A model generated the notes under the pieces. That model did not search any database and was not told the DNA's origin. It saw only the letters and a program-made list of their open reading frames with translations. 38,721 nt of DNA from Muribaculaceae bacterium. GTDB taxonomy: Bacteria > Bacteroidota > Bacteroidia > Bacteroidales > Muribaculaceae. The translations under genes and the position numbers were made by a program. The stretch covers positions 1 through 38,721 of the forward strand of contig JAFLTN010000007.1 of NCBI GenBank assembly GCA_022510445.1, read 5' to 3'. This document shows positions 27,037 to 37,224 of this stretch, in pieces. How positions within the stretch are numbered: position 1 is the stretch's first letter; every line of letters begins with the position of its first letter.

Positions 27037-27255
27037 TTATTTATATCTGAAAGCTATTCTTCCTTTGCTGAGATCATAGGGGCTCATTTCCACCCTTACC
27101 TTATCTCCGGGAAGTATCTTGATATAGTGCATCCTCATTTTGCCTGAAATATGGGCTGTTATCTCGTGCCCGTTGCTCAATTCAACTTTGAACATCGCAT
27201 TTGATAAGGCTTCGAGGATCACTCCGTCTTGTTCTATTGCTGCTTGTTTTGCCAT
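27037..27255 (-). CDS. infA: Translation initiation factor IF-1
   Basis: IF-1 is a 72-aa single OB-fold protein that binds the 30S A site during initiation. [41 protein letters not shown] and the C-terminal [15 protein letters not shown] are typical. Length is exactly that of the family. It lies 22 bp after map. Confidence 0.99.
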   Translation of the reverse strand: MAKQAAIEQDGVILEALSNAMFKVELSNGHEITAHISGKMRMHYIKILPGDKVRVEMSPYDLSKGRIAFRYK

Positions 27256-27277
27256 TTTATTTTACTGTCTTTTATTT

Positions 27278-28075
27278 TTATCGATTTAATGTTTCAACAG
27301 CTGTCTTTGCTAAAGACTCATCTATATAATTAAATGTGGTGAGAATTTCGGGGTCCCCCTCCGTTATTAAAATCGTATGCTCGAAATGAGCTGAGGGTTT
27401 TCTGTCTCTTGTTCGACATTCCCAGCCGTTTTCTTCAAAAACAACTTTCTTCCCACCAAGATTAATCATAGGTTCTATCGCGATACACATCCCCGGTTTT
27501 AAAATTGGTCCGATTCCCCTTCTTCCATAATTGGGAACTTCAGGGTCTTCGTGCATATTCTTTCCAATACCATGTCCGCACATCTCCCGGACAACATTAT
27601 ATCCTGCTTTTTCGCAATATGTCTGGATTGTATTGGAAATATCACCGATTCTTTTACCAGGAAGGGCAACCGATATACCTTTATATAGGCTTTCTTTAGT
27701 CGTTCTGAGTAAATCGAGAGTCTTCTCATCTACTTTACCCACGGTGAACGTATAGCAACTGTCACCATGAAAGCCGTTGAGCTCAACTACACAATCAGTC
27801 CCTATTATGTCTCCCTCTCTCAGAGCATAGCCGGAAGGGAATCCATGTACCACTGTTTCGTTAACCTCAATACAGAGAGTTCCGGGGAAACCATGATAAC
27901 CAAGACAAGCGGGTTTACCCCCGTTGTCGAGGATAAACTCTCTTGCCACATTATCAAGTTTGCGGGTTGTGATTCCGGGTTTAACCCAAGAAGCCACTTC
28001 TCCCAGCGTGCGACTTACGAGGTCACATGCCTTACGCATTCCTTCTATCTCTTCAGCTGTCTTAATATAGATCAT
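27278..28075 (-). CDS. map: Type I methionine aminopeptidase
   Basis: The enzyme removes the initiator methionine from nascent proteins. The 265-aa M24 peptidase shows the expected metal ligands: the two aspartates in GTDCVVELNGFHGDSC, the histidine in MCGHGIGKNMHEDP, and the glutamates in AIEPMI and HFEHTILITE. YHGFPGTLCIEVNETVVHG, containing the conserved substrate-binding histidine, is present. It lies 19 bp after secY; the adk gene found between them in many bacteria is absent. Confidence 0.98.
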   Translation of the reverse strand: MIYIKTAEEIEGMRKACDLVSRTLGEVASWVKPGITTRKLDNVAREFILDNGGKPACLGYHGFPGTLCIEVNETVVHGFPSGYALREGDIIGTDCVVELNGFHGDSCYTFTVGKVDEKTLDLLRTTKESLYKGISVALPGKRIGDISNTIQTYCEKAGYNVVREMCGHGIGKNMHEDPEVPNYGRRGIGPILKPGMCIAIEPMINLGGKKVVFEENGWECRTRDRKPSAHFEHTILITEGDPEILTTFNYIDESLAKTAVETLNR

Positions 28076-28094
28076 TAATCAATAATAATGACAG

Positions 28095-29432
28095 TTAGAA
28101 AGCTCCGCTACCTGTTGTGCGTCCCTTAATACGGCCCTCTTTCATAAGACCGTCATAATGGCGCATAAGGAGATGGCCTTCAATAATTCGAAGTGTGTCA
28201 AGGATAACACCCACCATAATCAAAAGTGAAGTACCTCCGAAGAAAGCTGCGAACTGACGATTAAGCCCTACAACATGTGCAATTGCAGGTAATATAGCAA
28301 CAATACCTAAGAAAATGGAACCCGGCAATGTGATACGAGACATAATTGTGTCAAGATATTCAACAGTCGGTTTTCCCGGTTTTACACCCGGGATAAATCC
28401 ATTGTTCCTCTTCATGTCTTCAGCCATCTGAGCCGGTCTAACTGTGATTGCAGTGTAGAAGTAGGTGAAGGCCACGATCATGATGAAATATACGAGGTTA
28501 TACCAGAATCCGTAAAGGTCGGTCATCGCTCCGAAAAATCCTGAATGATCCGTTGTGAAACCAACCATAGTCACAGGTATGAACATGATAGCCTGAGCAA
28601 AGATGATAGGCATCACACCGGCAGCATTTACCTTCAGTGGAATATACTGGCGTGCACCACCATATTGACGGTTACCTTGGATTCTTTTAGCATATTGCAC
28701 CGGTACTTTTCTTGTACCCTGTACCAGGAGCACAGCACCTGCAATTACTGCAACCAGAATGATAAGTTCAACAAGGAATATAACGAGACCTCCTCCTGCA
28801 GAGTTCATGAGGCGTCCGGTGAATTCCTGTATAACCGCTTCCGGGAAACGAGCCATAATACCGATAAGGATTATAAAAGAGATACCGTTGCCAATACCTT
28901 TCTGGTCAATCCTTTCTCCAAGCCACATAATGAACATGGAGCCGGCAGCCAAGACAATAGTCATAAAGACTACGGTCCAGAAATTCATTTCTATTATGCC
29001 GCCTGCAGCCCTGACCTGATACTGGAGATTAAGCAGATAAGCCGGTCCCTGTACAAGCAGGATAAGAACAGTGAGATAACGTGTGTATTGATTAAGTTTC
29101 ATACGTCCGCTCTCACCCTCTCTCTGCATTTTCTGGAAAGCCGGTAGAACCATTCCTAAAAGCTGAATCACGATCGACGCCGTGATGTAAGGCATGATTC
29201 CAAGGGCAAATATCGAAGCCTGAGAGAATGCTCCTCCGGAGAACATGTCCAGAAGCTGCATCAATCCGTCGCTCGTGAAATTTTTCAGAGCCATAAGATC
29301 ATCGGGATTGATGCCCGGAAGGACAACATAACAACCGAAACGGTACACTATCACAAGAAGGATAGTGATACCGAGTCGTTTGCGTAGGTCATCGACACTC
29401 CAGATATTTTTTACTGTTTGTGTAAATCCCAT
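28095..29432 (-). CDS. secY: Preprotein translocase subunit SecY
   Basis: SecY is the channel subunit of the inner-membrane Sec translocon. The 445-aa protein has about ten transmembrane segments. The plug/TM2 region reads MFSGGAFSQASIFALGIMPYITASIVIQLL and a cytoplasmic loop has MQREGESGRMKLNQYTRY. EDMKRNNGFIPGVKPGKPTVEYLD and the C-terminal MRHYDGLMKEGRIKGR are typical. Length is normal. It lies 10 bp after rplO and 19 bp before map. Confidence 0.99.
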   Translation of the reverse strand: MGFTQTVKNIWSVDDLRKRLGITILLVIVYRFGCYVVLPGINPDDLMALKNFTSDGLMQLLDMFSGGAFSQASIFALGIMPYITASIVIQLLGMVLPAFQKMQREGESGRMKLNQYTRYLTVLILLVQGPAYLLNLQYQVRAAGGIIEMNFWTVVFMTIVLAAGSMFIMWLGERIDQKGIGNGISFIILIGIMARFPEAVIQEFTGRLMNSAGGGLVIFLVELIILVAVIAGAVLLVQGTRKVPVQYAKRIQGNRQYGGARQYIPLKVNAAGVMPIIFAQAIMFIPVTMVGFTTDHSGFFGAMTDLYGFWYNLVYFIMIVAFTYFYTAITVRPAQMAEDMKRNNGFIPGVKPGKPTVEYLDTIMSRITLPGSIFLGIVAILPAIAHVVGLNRQFAAFFGGTSLLIMVGVILDTLRIIEGHLLMRHYDGLMKEGRIKGRTTGSGAF

Positions 29433-29442
29433 TTTAAATTAT

Positions 29443-29889
29443 TTAGTTTTTAGATACTGATCCTCCTGCAGCCGTAATTGCATCTTCGGCTTTCTTAGAG
29501 AACGCATCAGCATGAACTTCTATTGCTTTAGTAACAGCACCGTTACCAAGAACCTTTACAAGACATCTTTTGGGTACAAGACCGGCCTGTCTCATATCAT
29601 CGACAGTGATCTTTGCCAAATTCTGGGCTTCAGCGAGAGCCTGGAGAGCATCAAGGTTGATGGCTTTATATTCCACACGGTTGATATTTTTGAAACCGAA
29701 TTTGGGAACTCTACGCTGCAACGGCATCTGACCGCCTTCAAAACCGATCTTGCGTTTGTAGCCGGAACGTGATTTAGCGCCCTTATGACCTCTTGTAGAT
29801 GTTCCGCCGGTACCGGCTCCCGGACCGCGGCCTACTCTTTTGTTCTTTTTGTTGCTGCCGGGTGCCGGCTTAAGATTATGTAATTCCAT
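29443..29889 (-). CDS. rplO: 50S ribosomal protein L15
   Basis: L15 is a late-assembly large-subunit protein. From MELHNLKPAPGSNKKNKRVGRG the product is 148 aa and matches the family N-terminus. An alternative ATG five codons earlier (29904) overlaps the rpmD stop as TAATG and could also be used. The signature GGTSTRGHKGAKSRSG is present. It lies 10 bp before secY. Confidence 0.98.
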   Translation of the reverse strand: MELHNLKPAPGSNKKNKRVGRGPGAGTGGTSTRGHKGAKSRSGYKRKIGFEGGQMPLQRRVPKFGFKNINRVEYKAINLDALQALAEAQNLAKITVDDMRQAGLVPKRCLVKVLGNGAVTKAIEVHADAFSKKAEDAITAAGGSVSKN

Positions 29890-29903
29890 TGTGTGTTCTT
29901 TCA

Positions 29904-30083
29904 TTAAAGTTTAGTCACTTCCACAAGATGATGCACAGCCTTGATCATTCCTCTGATTGAGGGACAATCTTCATGCACCACTGTATGATTCATCTTCCTG
30001 AGACCGAGGGCATCGAGAGTGCGTTTCTGCACTGCCGGGCAATTGATTCGGCTCTTAATCTGTTTGATTGCTATCTGTGCCAT
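29904..30083 (-). CDS. rpmD: 50S ribosomal protein L30
   Basis: This 59-aa gene is missing from the ORF track because of its size. The frame reads MAQIAIKQIKSRINCPAVQK, then LDALGLRKMNHTVVHED and RGMIKAVHHLVEV, the short prokaryotic L30. It sits between rpsE (11 bp) and rplO, the expected position in the spc operon. Confidence 0.97.
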   Translation of the reverse strand: MAQIAIKQIKSRINCPAVQKRTLDALGLRKMNHTVVHEDCPSIRGMIKAVHHLVEVTKL

Positions 30084-30094
30084 TTCTGTTTCAA

Positions 30095-30613
30095 TTAGCC
30101 GTTAAACACTTTTTCTACCGATATACCTCTACCCTTTGCGATCTCAGCCGGGCTTCTCATCTCACCAAGCGCTTCAATAGTCGCCTTCACAAGGTTGTGA
30201 GGGTTGGATGAACCTTTACTCTTGGCAAGCACGTCTTTAATGCCGGCACTTTCAAGAACCGCACGCATAGCACCACCGGCTTTTACTCCGGTACCTTCTG
30301 ACGCTGGCTTCAGGAATATTCTTGAGCCGCCGAATTTAGCGTTTTGTTCGTGAGGGATAGTACCGTTATGAACCGGAACTCTGATAAGGTTTTTCTTAGC
30401 AGCTTCAACGCCTTTTGCTATAGCTGCTGTCACTTCATTAGCTTTTCCGAGTCCCCAACCGATAACACCGTCTTCATTTCCAACAACTACAATTGCTGCA
30501 AAACTGAAGGCACGTCCACCTTTAGTTACTTTAGTAACCCTATTGATGGCAACCAACCGGTCTTTCAGTTCCAAGTCGTTTGTTGACTTTACTCTATTAT
30601 TTCTTTTTGCCAT
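30095..30613 (-). CDS. rpsE: 30S ribosomal protein S5
   Basis: S5 contributes to decoding accuracy and mRNA unwinding. The 172-aa protein has the double-stranded-RNA-binding-like N-terminal domain ([39 protein letters not shown]). The C-terminal part has [26 protein letters not shown]. It lies 7 bp after rplR and 11 bp before rpmD. Confidence 0.99.
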   Translation of the reverse strand: MAKRNNRVKSTNDLELKDRLVAINRVTKVTKGGRAFSFAAIVVVGNEDGVIGWGLGKANEVTAAIAKGVEAAKKNLIRVPVHNGTIPHEQNAKFGGSRIFLKPASEGTGVKAGGAMRAVLESAGIKDVLAKSKGSSNPHNLVKATIEALGEMRSPAEIAKGRGISVEKVFNG

Positions 30614-30620
30614 GACCTAA

Positions 30621-30962
30621 TTAAAATTTAAGACCGGCCTCGCGTGCTGCATCGGCCAATGATTTAACCCTGCCATGAAAGAGATAACCGTTTCTGTCAA
30701 AGACAACCTGAGTTATGCCTTTATCTATGGCTTTCTTTGCAATATCTGCACCCACTTTGGCTGCAATTTCAGTCTTGGTGCCACCTTCCATACCTTTAGA
30801 AGATGAAGCGACCAATGTATTTCCGGCCAAGTCGTCGATTATCTGTACATAAATGGCCTTATTGCTACGGAAAACGCTCATACGCGGACGTTCGGCAGTA
30901 CCCGAAATCTTACCGCGGATGCGAGTTTTGATTTTATTTCTTCTTGCTATCTTAGATACCAT
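30621..30962 (-). CDS. rplR: 50S ribosomal protein L18
   Basis: L18 binds 5S rRNA with L5. The 113-aa protein contains [27 protein letters not shown] and ends [27 protein letters not shown], the conserved family C-terminus. It lies 17 bp after rplF. Confidence 0.99.
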   Translation of the reverse strand: MVSKIARRNKIKTRIRGKISGTAERPRMSVFRSNKAIYVQIIDDLAGNTLVASSSKGMEGGTKTEIAAKVGADIAKKAIDKGITQVVFDRNGYLFHGRVKSLADAAREAGLKF

Positions 30963-30979
30963 AGTCTTCCTTATTTTAA

Positions 30980-31534
30980 TTATTTAGCATTAGCCGACTT
31001 GCCGGACTTACGTCTGATAACTTCACCGACAAACTTGATACCTTTACCCTTATAAGGCTCAGGCTTACGCAATGAGCGGATCTTTGCACACACTTGTCCT
31101 AAAAGTTGTTTATCCGAACTTTCGAGGATAATAAGCGGATTTTTGTTCCTCTCAGATTTGGCTTCTACTTTTACTTCCGGCGGAAGCTTGATATAGATAG
31201 CATGTGAATAGCCTAATGAAAGTTCGAGAACCTGACCGGTAGCATTAGCTCTGTAACCTACACCAACAAGCTCCAATTCTTTCTTGTAGCCTTCTGAAAC
31301 ACCAACCACCATATTGTGAATCAATGCTCTGTAGAGGCCATGCATGGCTCTGTTCTCTCTGGAATCGTCCGGACGTTTGATTTCCAGATGATTACCTTCC
31401 TGTTCGATAGTGATGGCAGGATTAATTTCCTGAGACAACACGCCTTTCGGACCTTTTACTGTCACAACGTTGTCTTTTACCTGTACTGTTACGCCTGCAG
31501 GTATCTCTATGGGTGCTTTACCTATTCTTGACAT
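30980..31534 (-). CDS. rplF: 50S ribosomal protein L6
   Basis: L6 lies near the factor-binding centre of the 50S subunit. The 184-aa protein has the duplicated alpha/beta fold, with [17 protein letters not shown] at the start and the signature [23 protein letters not shown] near the end. It lies 18 bp after rpsH. Confidence 0.99.
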   Translation of the reverse strand: MSRIGKAPIEIPAGVTVQVKDNVVTVKGPKGVLSQEINPAITIEQEGNHLEIKRPDDSRENRAMHGLYRALIHNMVVGVSEGYKKELELVGVGYRANATGQVLELSLGYSHAIYIKLPPEVKVEAKSERNKNPLIILESSDKQLLGQVCAKIRSLRKPEPYKGKGIKFVGEVIRRKSGKSANAK

Positions 31535-31552
31535 ATCGATTACCTCCTTTGA

Positions 31553-31951
31553 TTAATAAACGTAACATAAAACTTCACCACCGATCTTGCGTGCCTTAGC
31601 TTCCTTATTGGTCATTACTCCCTGGGGAGTTGTAAGGATTGCGATACCGAGGCCATTCAAAACACGAGGCATATCCTTGTAGCCGGTGTATTGACGTAAT
31701 CCCGGTCGGGAAACACGCTGTAAGTCTTTGATTGCGCTTACATTGTCAACAGGGTCATATTTAAGCGCTATTTTGATTGTACCCGATGGAGTGGGACCTT
31801 CAATGAACTTATAGTTCAAGATGTAACCCTGTTCAAAGAGGATCTTAGTGATCTCTTTCTTCATTTTCGATGACGGGATGTCAACCACACGGTGTCCCGC
31901 GCGGATGGCATTCCTCACTCTTGTCAAATAATCTGCAATTGGATCTGTCAT
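31553..31951 (-). CDS. rpsH: 30S ribosomal protein S8
   Basis: S8 is a primary 16S rRNA binder and the usual autoregulator of the spc operon. The 132-aa protein starts MTDPIADYLTRVRNAIRAGH and ends GIAILTTPQGVMTNKEAKARKIGGEVLCYVY, the conserved RNA-binding end. A 63-bp AT-rich gap to rpsN precedes it. Confidence 0.99.
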   Translation of the reverse strand: MTDPIADYLTRVRNAIRAGHRVVDIPSSKMKKEITKILFEQGYILNYKFIEGPTPSGTIKIALKYDPVDNVSAIKDLQRVSRPGLRQYTGYKDMPRVLNGLGIAILTTPQGVMTNKEAKARKIGGEVLCYVY

Positions 31952-32014
31952 CTTTTTTGATTGTTAAATTGATTCAGATTTTCCGAACAATATTTAATTC
32001 TCTCTATATAAATT

Positions 32015-32317
32015 TTACCAGCTTGCTTTCTTAACACCGGGGATAAGACCGGCAGAAGCCATTTCGCGGAACACTATCCTGGAGATACCGAATTGTCTCA
32101 TATATCCCTTGGGACGTCCTGTCATTGAGCAACGGTTGTGAAGACGCACTTTAGAAGCATTTTTTGGAAGCTTCTGCAACTTGGCCAATGCTTCATAATC
32201 GATATTGCCGTCGGCATCAGCAAGGGCAGCTTTCTTTAAGGCAGCTTTCTTTGCGGCGTATTTCTCAACCATTTTCCGGCGCTTCACTTCGCGCGCCTTC
32301 ATTGATTCCTTTGCCAT
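32015..32317 (-). CDS. rpsN: 30S ribosomal protein S14 (zinc-independent form)
   Basis: The 100-aa protein is the long S14 form without the CxxC zinc ribbon. It starts [24 protein letters not shown] and has [21 protein letters not shown] before the conserved [10 protein letters not shown] end. Only one cysteine is left in the former ribbon region. It lies 5 bp after rplE. Confidence 0.99.
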   Translation of the reverse strand: MAKESMKAREVKRRKMVEKYAAKKAALKKAALADADGNIDYEALAKLQKLPKNASKVRLHNRCSMTGRPKGYMRQFGISRIVFREMASAGLIPGVKKASW

Positions 32318-32322
32318 ATCTA

Positions 32323-32871
32323 TTAATTTTCTCTTTTGAATGGGAGACCGAATTTCTTAAGGAGTGCGAATCCTTCTTCATCAGTGGGAGCTGATGTTAC
32401 GAAGGTGATGTTCATACCCTGAAGTTTCGGAACATTATCAATATTAATTTCCGGGAAGATTATCTGTTCGGTGATACCGAGAGTATAGTTACCTCTTCCG
32501 TCAAGTTTAGAATTAATACCCTTGAAGTCACGGATACGAGGGAGAGCCACTCTTACGAGACGTTCCAGGAATTCATACATTTTATCCTTACGGAGAGTCA
32601 CCATGGCACCGATCGGCATTTTCTTTCTTAACTTAAAGTTAGAAATATCCTTCTTGGAAAGAGTAGGAACTGCCTTTTGGCCGGTGATCGCAGTGAGTTC
32701 ATTGAGAGCAGTCTCAATAATCTTCTTATCCTGGGTAGCACCGCCAAGACCCTGGTTGATAACAATCTTCTCCAGCTTAGGAACCTGCATCACGCTGGAA
32801 TAATTAAATTCCTTCTGAAGTTCGGGAACAATGTTCTCCTTATATTCTTTTTCGAGTGTTGTCTTGCTCAT
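32323..32871 (-). CDS. rplE: 50S ribosomal protein L5
   Basis: L5 binds 5S rRNA and contacts S13 at the subunit interface. The 182-aa protein shows [40 protein letters not shown] and [15 protein letters not shown]. Its ATG overlaps the rplX stop by 4 nt (ATGA), which suggests translational coupling. Confidence 0.99.
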   Translation of the reverse strand: MSKTTLEKEYKENIVPELQKEFNYSSVMQVPKLEKIVINQGLGGATQDKKIIETALNELTAITGQKAVPTLSKKDISNFKLRKKMPIGAMVTLRKDKMYEFLERLVRVALPRIRDFKGINSKLDGRGNYTLGITEQIIFPEINIDNVPKLQGMNITFVTSAPTDEEGFALLKKFGLPFKREN

Positions 32872-33191
32872 GACTTAATCTCCTCTCCTGATTTCTTTGA
32901 ATAACGTACAAGTTTCCCGGCATCATTACGTCTTCTACCTATACGGGTAGGCTTACCGGTCTTGGGGTCAACCACATTTAGATTAGAGATGTCAACCGGG
33001 GCTTCCATCTTTACAATACCACCCTGAGGATGTTTTGCATTAGGTTTCATGCTCTTTGAGATGATATTGACACCCTCTACAAGTGCCTTATGCTTTTTAA
33101 CAAGCATTTCAAGCACTCTACCGGTCTTACCTTTGTCGTCACCGGTATTGACATAGACTATGTCGCCCTTTCTGATATGAAATTTTGCCAT
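32868..33191 (-). CDS. rplX: 50S ribosomal protein L24
   Basis: L24 starts 50S assembly and sits near the tunnel exit. From [27 protein letters not shown] (KOW motif) the protein is 107 aa. The ORF-track start at 33242 would run into rplN and has no family support, so I use 33191. It overlaps rplE by 4 nt. Confidence 0.98.
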   Translation of the reverse strand: MAKFHIRKGDIVYVNTGDDKGKTGRVLEMLVKKHKALVEGVNIISKSMKPNAKHPQGGIVKMEAPVDISNLNVVDPKTGKPTRIGRRRNDAGKLVRYSKKSGEEIKS

Positions 33192-33213
33192 TTTTCTGTT
33201 TCTTTTTAAAAGA

Positions 33214-33579
33214 TTAAAGAACTTCAGGCGCGAGCGAAACAATCTTCATGTTGGTGTTACGAAGCTCGCGAGCCACAGGACCAAAAATACGGGTACCGCG
33301 GATTTCACCGGCATTATTTAATAACACACAAGCATTGTCGTCAAAACGGATATAACTACCGTCAGGGCGGCGCACCTCTTTCTTAGTACGAACTACTACA
33401 GCCTTGGAAACTGTACCTTTCTTAACATCAGATGAAGGAATGGTGCTCTTCACTGTCACCACTATAATATCACCTACTGATGCATATCTGCGGCCTGTAC
33501 CGCCAAGTACATGAATACAGAGAACCTCTTTGGCTCCACTGTTGTCTGCTACCGTGAGTCGTGATTCAGCCTGTATCAT
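33214..33579 (-). CDS. rplN: 50S ribosomal protein L14
   Basis: L14 forms an intersubunit bridge and contacts L19. The 121-aa protein starts [27 protein letters not shown] and ends [24 protein letters not shown], both family hallmarks. Only 2 bp separate it from rpsQ. Confidence 0.99.
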   Translation of the reverse strand: MIQAESRLTVADNSGAKEVLCIHVLGGTGRRYASVGDIIVVTVKSTIPSSDVKKGTVSKAVVVRTKKEVRRPDGSYIRFDDNACVLLNNAGEIRGTRIFGPVARELRNTNMKIVSLAPEVL

Positions 33580-33581
33580 AA

Positions 33582-33842
33582 TTACTTAACTTTTTCGATT
33601 ATTTCTACGAGTCTCCATCTCTTTGTTTTGCTCAGAGGACGGGTCTCCATTAATCTCACTGTATCACCGATTGAACATTCGTTCTTTTCATCGTGGGCGT
33701 GATACTTCTTTGTTTTATTTACAAACTTGCCGTAGATCGGGTGTTTTTCTTTCCACTTGATCTCGACTGTGATGGTCTTGTCGCACTTATTGCTTGATAC
33801 GACACCAATCCTCTCTTTTCTCAAATGACGTTTTTCTTCCAT
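33582..33842 (-). CDS. rpsQ: 30S ribosomal protein S17
   Basis: S17 is an OB-fold primary binder of the 16S 5' domain. The 86-aa protein contains [33 protein letters not shown] and [26 protein letters not shown]. It lies 19 bp after rpmC. Confidence 0.99.
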   Translation of the reverse strand: MEEKRHLRKERIGVVSSNKCDKTITVEIKWKEKHPIYGKFVNKTKKYHAHDEKNECSIGDTVRLMETRPLSKTKRWRLVEIIEKVK

Positions 33843-33861
33843 CTTTTTCTTAAATTAAGGA

Positions 33862-34083
33862 TTAATTCTCTGCGGGAGCTGAAGCTTTCTGAGCTTCGAG
33901 TTCCTTTAAGCGCAACACAGTCTTCAAGCGGGCAATTTGACGGCGATCTTTTGTAATTTTCGCCGGATTGTCGATGGGAGAGATCGCGTGCGCTACTTTC
34001 AATTCACGATAAGCCTTCTCGCTCGCCTCTATCTGGGCGCGCAATTCCGGAATGCTTAATTCCTTGATTTCTTCCTTTTTCAT
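33862..34083 (-). CDS. rpmC: 50S ribosomal protein L29
   Basis: L29 is a small helical-hairpin protein near the tunnel exit. The 73-aa product starts MKKEEIKELSIPELRAQIEASEKAYRELKV and contains KITKDRRQIARLKTVLRLKELE. It ends with a short Ala-rich tail. It lies 28 bp after rplP. Confidence 0.98.
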   Translation of the reverse strand: MKKEEIKELSIPELRAQIEASEKAYRELKVAHAISPIDNPAKITKDRRQIARLKTVLRLKELEAQKASAPAEN

Positions 34084-34111
34084 TGTTTAAATATCTAATT
34101 GATAATCTCTT

Positions 34112-34543
34112 TTATACGTTCTGGCTTGCGTCGTAGTCACGTCTAACCACAAATTTAGTAGTGACCGGAAGCTTCTGAGCGGCAAGTCTCAACGCCTCTT
34201 TAGCGATATCGTATGGAACACCTTCCACTTCAATGAGAATACGTCCCGGAGTTACAGGTGCTACGAAACCTTCAGGATTACCTTTACCTTTACCCATGCG
34301 GACTTCTGCCGGTTTCTTTGTAATGGGCTTGTCAGGGAAAATTCTGATCCAGATCTGGCCCTGACGTTGCATATGTCTTGTGACTGCTACACGGGCTGCT
34401 TCAATCTGACGACCTGTAATCCATTTTGATTCGAGGGTCTTAATGCCGAAAGAACCGAACGCAAGCTGGTGACCCCTCTGGGCCTCCCCTTTCATACGTC
34501 CCTTTTGCGAACGACGATATTTGGTTTTCTTTGGTTGTAACAT
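34112..34543 (-). CDS. rplP: 50S ribosomal protein L16
   Basis: L16 helps position the A-site tRNA. The 143-aa protein starts [24 protein letters not shown] and contains [39 protein letters not shown], the family signature. It lies 14 bp after rpsC. Confidence 0.99.
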   Translation of the reverse strand: MLQPKKTKYRRSQKGRMKGEAQRGHQLAFGSFGIKTLESKWITGRQIEAARVAVTRHMQRQGQIWIRIFPDKPITKKPAEVRMGKGKGNPEGFVAPVTPGRILIEVEGVPYDIAKEALRLAAQKLPVTTKFVVRRDYDASQNV

Positions 34544-34557
34544 TCTTCTAAGTCAAA

Positions 34558-35289
34558 TTAGCGGTTGTTGTTCTTCTTGTTTCTGAATCCACCTTTACGG
34601 TTTCCTCCTTGTGCACGTGAAGTTTCCTTCTGTCCTATTGCATAGGAAGGAGTAAGTTCTTTTTTACCATAAACTTCGCCACGGCAAATCCAAACTTTTA
34701 TACCAATGATACCGACCTTGGTGAGAGCCTCAACCATAGCATAGTCGATGTCGGCACGCAGAGTGTGAAGAGGAGTTCTTCCTTCTTTGAACATTTCGGA
34801 ACGAGCCATTTCAGCTCCGTTCAATCTTCCGCTCACCTGTACCTTGATACCTTCGGCACCCATTCTCATGGTGCTTGCGATAGCCATCTTGACTGCTCTT
34901 CTGTAAGCCACTTTGTTCTCAATCTGACGAGCTATGTTGGTAGCCACGATTTCAGCATCAAGTTCCGGCCTTTTAATTTCATGGATATTGATCTGAATAT
35001 CTTTATCAGTCAGCTTCTTCAAAGCATCCTTAAGGATATCCACATCTTTACCACCCTTTCCGATCACCATACCGGGACGGCTTGTGCAGATTGTCACGGT
35101 GACGTTCTTCAAGGTTCTTTCAATAATTATCTTAGACACGCTTGACTTTGCCAGACGGGTGCGGAGATACTTACGGATAACGGAATCTTCAAGAAGAGTT
35201 TCACCGTATTTCTTACCTCCGAACCAGTTTGAGTCCCAACCGCGGATCACACCAAGACGGTTGCTGATTGGATTTACTTTCTGTCCCAT
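34558..35289 (-). CDS. rpsC: 30S ribosomal protein S3
   Basis: S3 forms the mRNA entry tunnel. The 243-aa protein starts [28 protein letters not shown]. It carries the KH motif [15 protein letters not shown] and the C-terminal domain [12 protein letters not shown]-type segment ([33 protein letters not shown]). A basic Asn/Gly-rich tail ([16 protein letters not shown]) ends it. It lies 13 bp after rplV. Confidence 0.99.
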   Translation of the reverse strand: MGQKVNPISNRLGVIRGWDSNWFGGKKYGETLLEDSVIRKYLRTRLAKSSVSKIIIERTLKNVTVTICTSRPGMVIGKGGKDVDILKDALKKLTDKDIQINIHEIKRPELDAEIVATNIARQIENKVAYRRAVKMAIASTMRMGAEGIKVQVSGRLNGAEMARSEMFKEGRTPLHTLRADIDYAMVEALTKVGIIGIKVWICRGEVYGKKELTPSYAIGQKETSRAQGGNRKGGFRNKKNNNR

Positions 35290-35302
35290 CTTTTAAAGCT
35301 TA

Positions 35303-35698
35303 TTAATTGTTTTTCGTGTCGACATACAAAGTCACGTGATTAGAACGTTTTCTGATTCTGTAGCCTCTACCCTGTGGAGCCGGACGGAGACGTTTGAGCA
35401 TCGGAGCGCAGTCAACAAAGACTGTCTTTACATAAAGCTCGTCAGCTTCAGCCTTACGTTCATTTTTTTGTTCCCAGTTTGCAATTGCAGAGCGAAGCAG
35501 TTTTTCCACTCTTCTTGCTGCCTCCTTATTGGAGAACTTGAGGATACCGAGAGCCTTGAAAGCCTCCTGACCTCTGATCATATCAACCACGAGGCGCATC
35601 TTGCGGGGAGACGAAGGCACATTATGCAGCTTAGCAAAGTATTGGCTCTTGCGAGCCTCTTTAATGGCGTCGGCTGCTTGTCTTTTTCTTACACCCAT
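35303..35698 (-). CDS. rplV: 50S ribosomal protein L22
   Basis: L22 lines the nascent-peptide tunnel through its beta-hairpin. The 131-aa protein contains [43 protein letters not shown]. The hairpin region [27 protein letters not shown] is present. A 50-bp gap separates it from rpsS. Confidence 0.99.
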   Translation of the reverse strand: MGVRKRQAADAIKEARKSQYFAKLHNVPSSPRKMRLVVDMIRGQEAFKALGILKFSNKEAARRVEKLLRSAIANWEQKNERKAEADELYVKTVFVDCAPMLKRLRPAPQGRGYRIRKRSNHVTLYVDTKNN

Positions 35699-35748
35699 TG
35701 TAAATTACTTTCTGTTTTTTAGACTTTAATTATCGCGTTTTGACGCCA

Positions 35749-36018
35749 TTATTTCTTTTTATTTCCGGCATGGCCACGGAAGGTTCTTGTCGGGGCAAAC
35801 TCCCCTAACTTATGACCTACCATATTTTCAGTGACATAAACCGGTATGAATTTGTTTCCGTTATGAACCGCGAAAGTGTGGCCTACGAAATCAGGAGATA
35901 TCATGGAGGCGCGGCTCCAAGTCTTTATAACTGACTTTTTCCCGCTTGCGTCCATATCAGCTACCTTCTTTTCAAGCTTAACACTAATGAAGGGTCCTTT
36001 CTTAAGCGAACGACTCAT
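35749..36018 (-). CDS. rpsS: 30S ribosomal protein S19
   Basis: S19 sits in the 30S head with S13. The 89-aa protein starts [19 protein letters not shown] and contains [53 protein letters not shown], the full family signature. It lies 22 bp after rplB. Confidence 0.99.
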   Translation of the reverse strand: MSRSLKKGPFISVKLEKKVADMDASGKKSVIKTWSRASMISPDFVGHTFAVHNGNKFIPVYVTENMVGHKLGEFAPTRTFRGHAGNKKK

Positions 36019-36040
36019 ATCTGTCTTCTTTTAATCAAAT

Positions 36041-36910
36041 TTATTTTTTCCTTCTCTCAATGATATACTTCGAAGAATGTTTCTTCGGTGAGCGAGTCTT
36101 GAGACCCTTAGCATACAAACCTGTACGTGAACGCGGGTGACCTCCTGACTGACGACCTTCACCACCTCCCATCGGGTGGTCATGAGGATTCATAACAACA
36201 CCACGGTTATGAGGTCTACGGCCTAACCAGCGTGAACGTCCTGCCTTACCGCTCTGTTCGAGTGCATGGTCTGAATTGCCGACAACACCTATAGTGGCAC
36301 GGCATGTGAGCAACACCTTACGGGTCTCGCCTGAAGGCAATTTGATTATCGCATAGTCACCTTCTCTTGATGTGAGCTGAGCGAAAGTTCCGGCTGAACG
36401 AGCCATTACAGCTCCCTGACCTGGACGCAATTCTATGCAGTGGATAAGAGTACCTACAGGGATATTAGCCAAAGGAAGTGTGTTACCTACTTCCGGAGCC
36501 ACATCTGCACCGCTCATAACTGTCTGGCCTACTTCGAGACCATTAGGAGCGATCATATAAGCCTTTTCTCCATCCTTATAGTATAGAAGCGCGATTCTTG
36601 CAGAACGGTTAGGATCATATTCTATTGTCTTTACCGTTGCCGGAACTCCGTCTTTATTCCTTTTAAAGTCTATCAGACGCAATTTTCTCTTATGTCCACC
36701 TCCACGATAACGCACTGAAAGCTGTCCTGAAGTGTTACGTCCACCGGTGGAACGTTTCCCGGCTGTAAGAGATTTCTCTGGTGTGATCTTTGATACTTTC
36801 TTCACAGAGGCAGTGCCGTCGCTATTTGTTACAGCGATCTCATTGCGGAACACACCAATAACCTTGTGTCTTTGCCCGGGTGTAACGGGCTTGAATTTCT
36901 TTACTGCCAT
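36041..36910 (-). CDS. rplB: 50S ribosomal protein L2 with N-terminal insertion
   Basis: L2 supports subunit joining and the peptidyl-transferase centre. The 289-aa protein is about 15 residues longer than the usual ~274. The extra length lies between KVIGVF (residue 21) and [16 protein letters not shown], in the segment [22 protein letters not shown]. The rest is canonical, including [31 protein letters not shown]-type C-terminal sequence with the conserved histidines. It lies 5 bp after rplW. Confidence 0.98.
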   Translation of the reverse strand: MAVKKFKPVTPGQRHKVIGVFRNEIAVTNSDGTASVKKVSKITPEKSLTAGKRSTGGRNTSGQLSVRYRGGGHKRKLRLIDFKRNKDGVPATVKTIEYDPNRSARIALLYYKDGEKAYMIAPNGLEVGQTVMSGADVAPEVGNTLPLANIPVGTLIHCIELRPGQGAVMARSAGTFAQLTSREGDYAIIKLPSGETRKVLLTCRATIGVVGNSDHALEQSGKAGRSRWLGRRPHNRGVVMNPHDHPMGGGEGRQSGGHPRSRTGLYAKGLKTRSPKKHSSKYIIERRKK

Positions 36911-36915
36911 TTCTA

Positions 36916-37206
36916 TTAAATGTTGCTAAAATAGTCAATCTTCTGTCCTTCGGCCACTGTTACGTAGGCTTTTTTGAAACTCGGTTTCTGACCCTTTATG
37001 AGGCCCCCTTTTGTCCAGCGCTGTTTTCTTTTTCCTGCATAGAGAGCAGTGTTCACTTTAACTACGCGAACATTATAAAGCTTTTCAACGATATCCTTAA
37101 TCTGGAATTTATTAGCCTCAGGAGAAACTGCGAAAGTATAGCAATTTTGCTTATCACTGTAAGCGTTGGCCTTCTCTGTCACGATAGGTCTGATTTCTAT
37201 TTCCAT
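36916..37206 (-). CDS. rplW: 50S ribosomal protein L23
   Basis: L23 is the docking site for trigger factor and SRP at the tunnel exit. The 96-aa protein starts [53 protein letters not shown]. It ends [25 protein letters not shown], typical of Bacteroidetes. It lies 18 bp after rplD. Confidence 0.98.
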   Translation of the reverse strand: MEIEIRPIVTEKANAYSDKQNCYTFAVSPEANKFQIKDIVEKLYNVRVVKVNTALYAGKRKQRWTKGGLIKGQKPSFKKAYVTVAEGQKIDYFSNI

Positions 37207-37224
37207 GTCTGTTTCTCTTTGAAG

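Noticed and set aside
28545-29147. 200-aa + strand ORF
   Set aside because: It lies wholly antisense to secY, has low-quality Cys/His-rich composition, and matches no family.
33192-33242. Longer N-terminus for rplX
   Set aside because: It would overlap rplN and adds 17 residues absent from L24 proteins; the KOW-containing start at 33191 fits.
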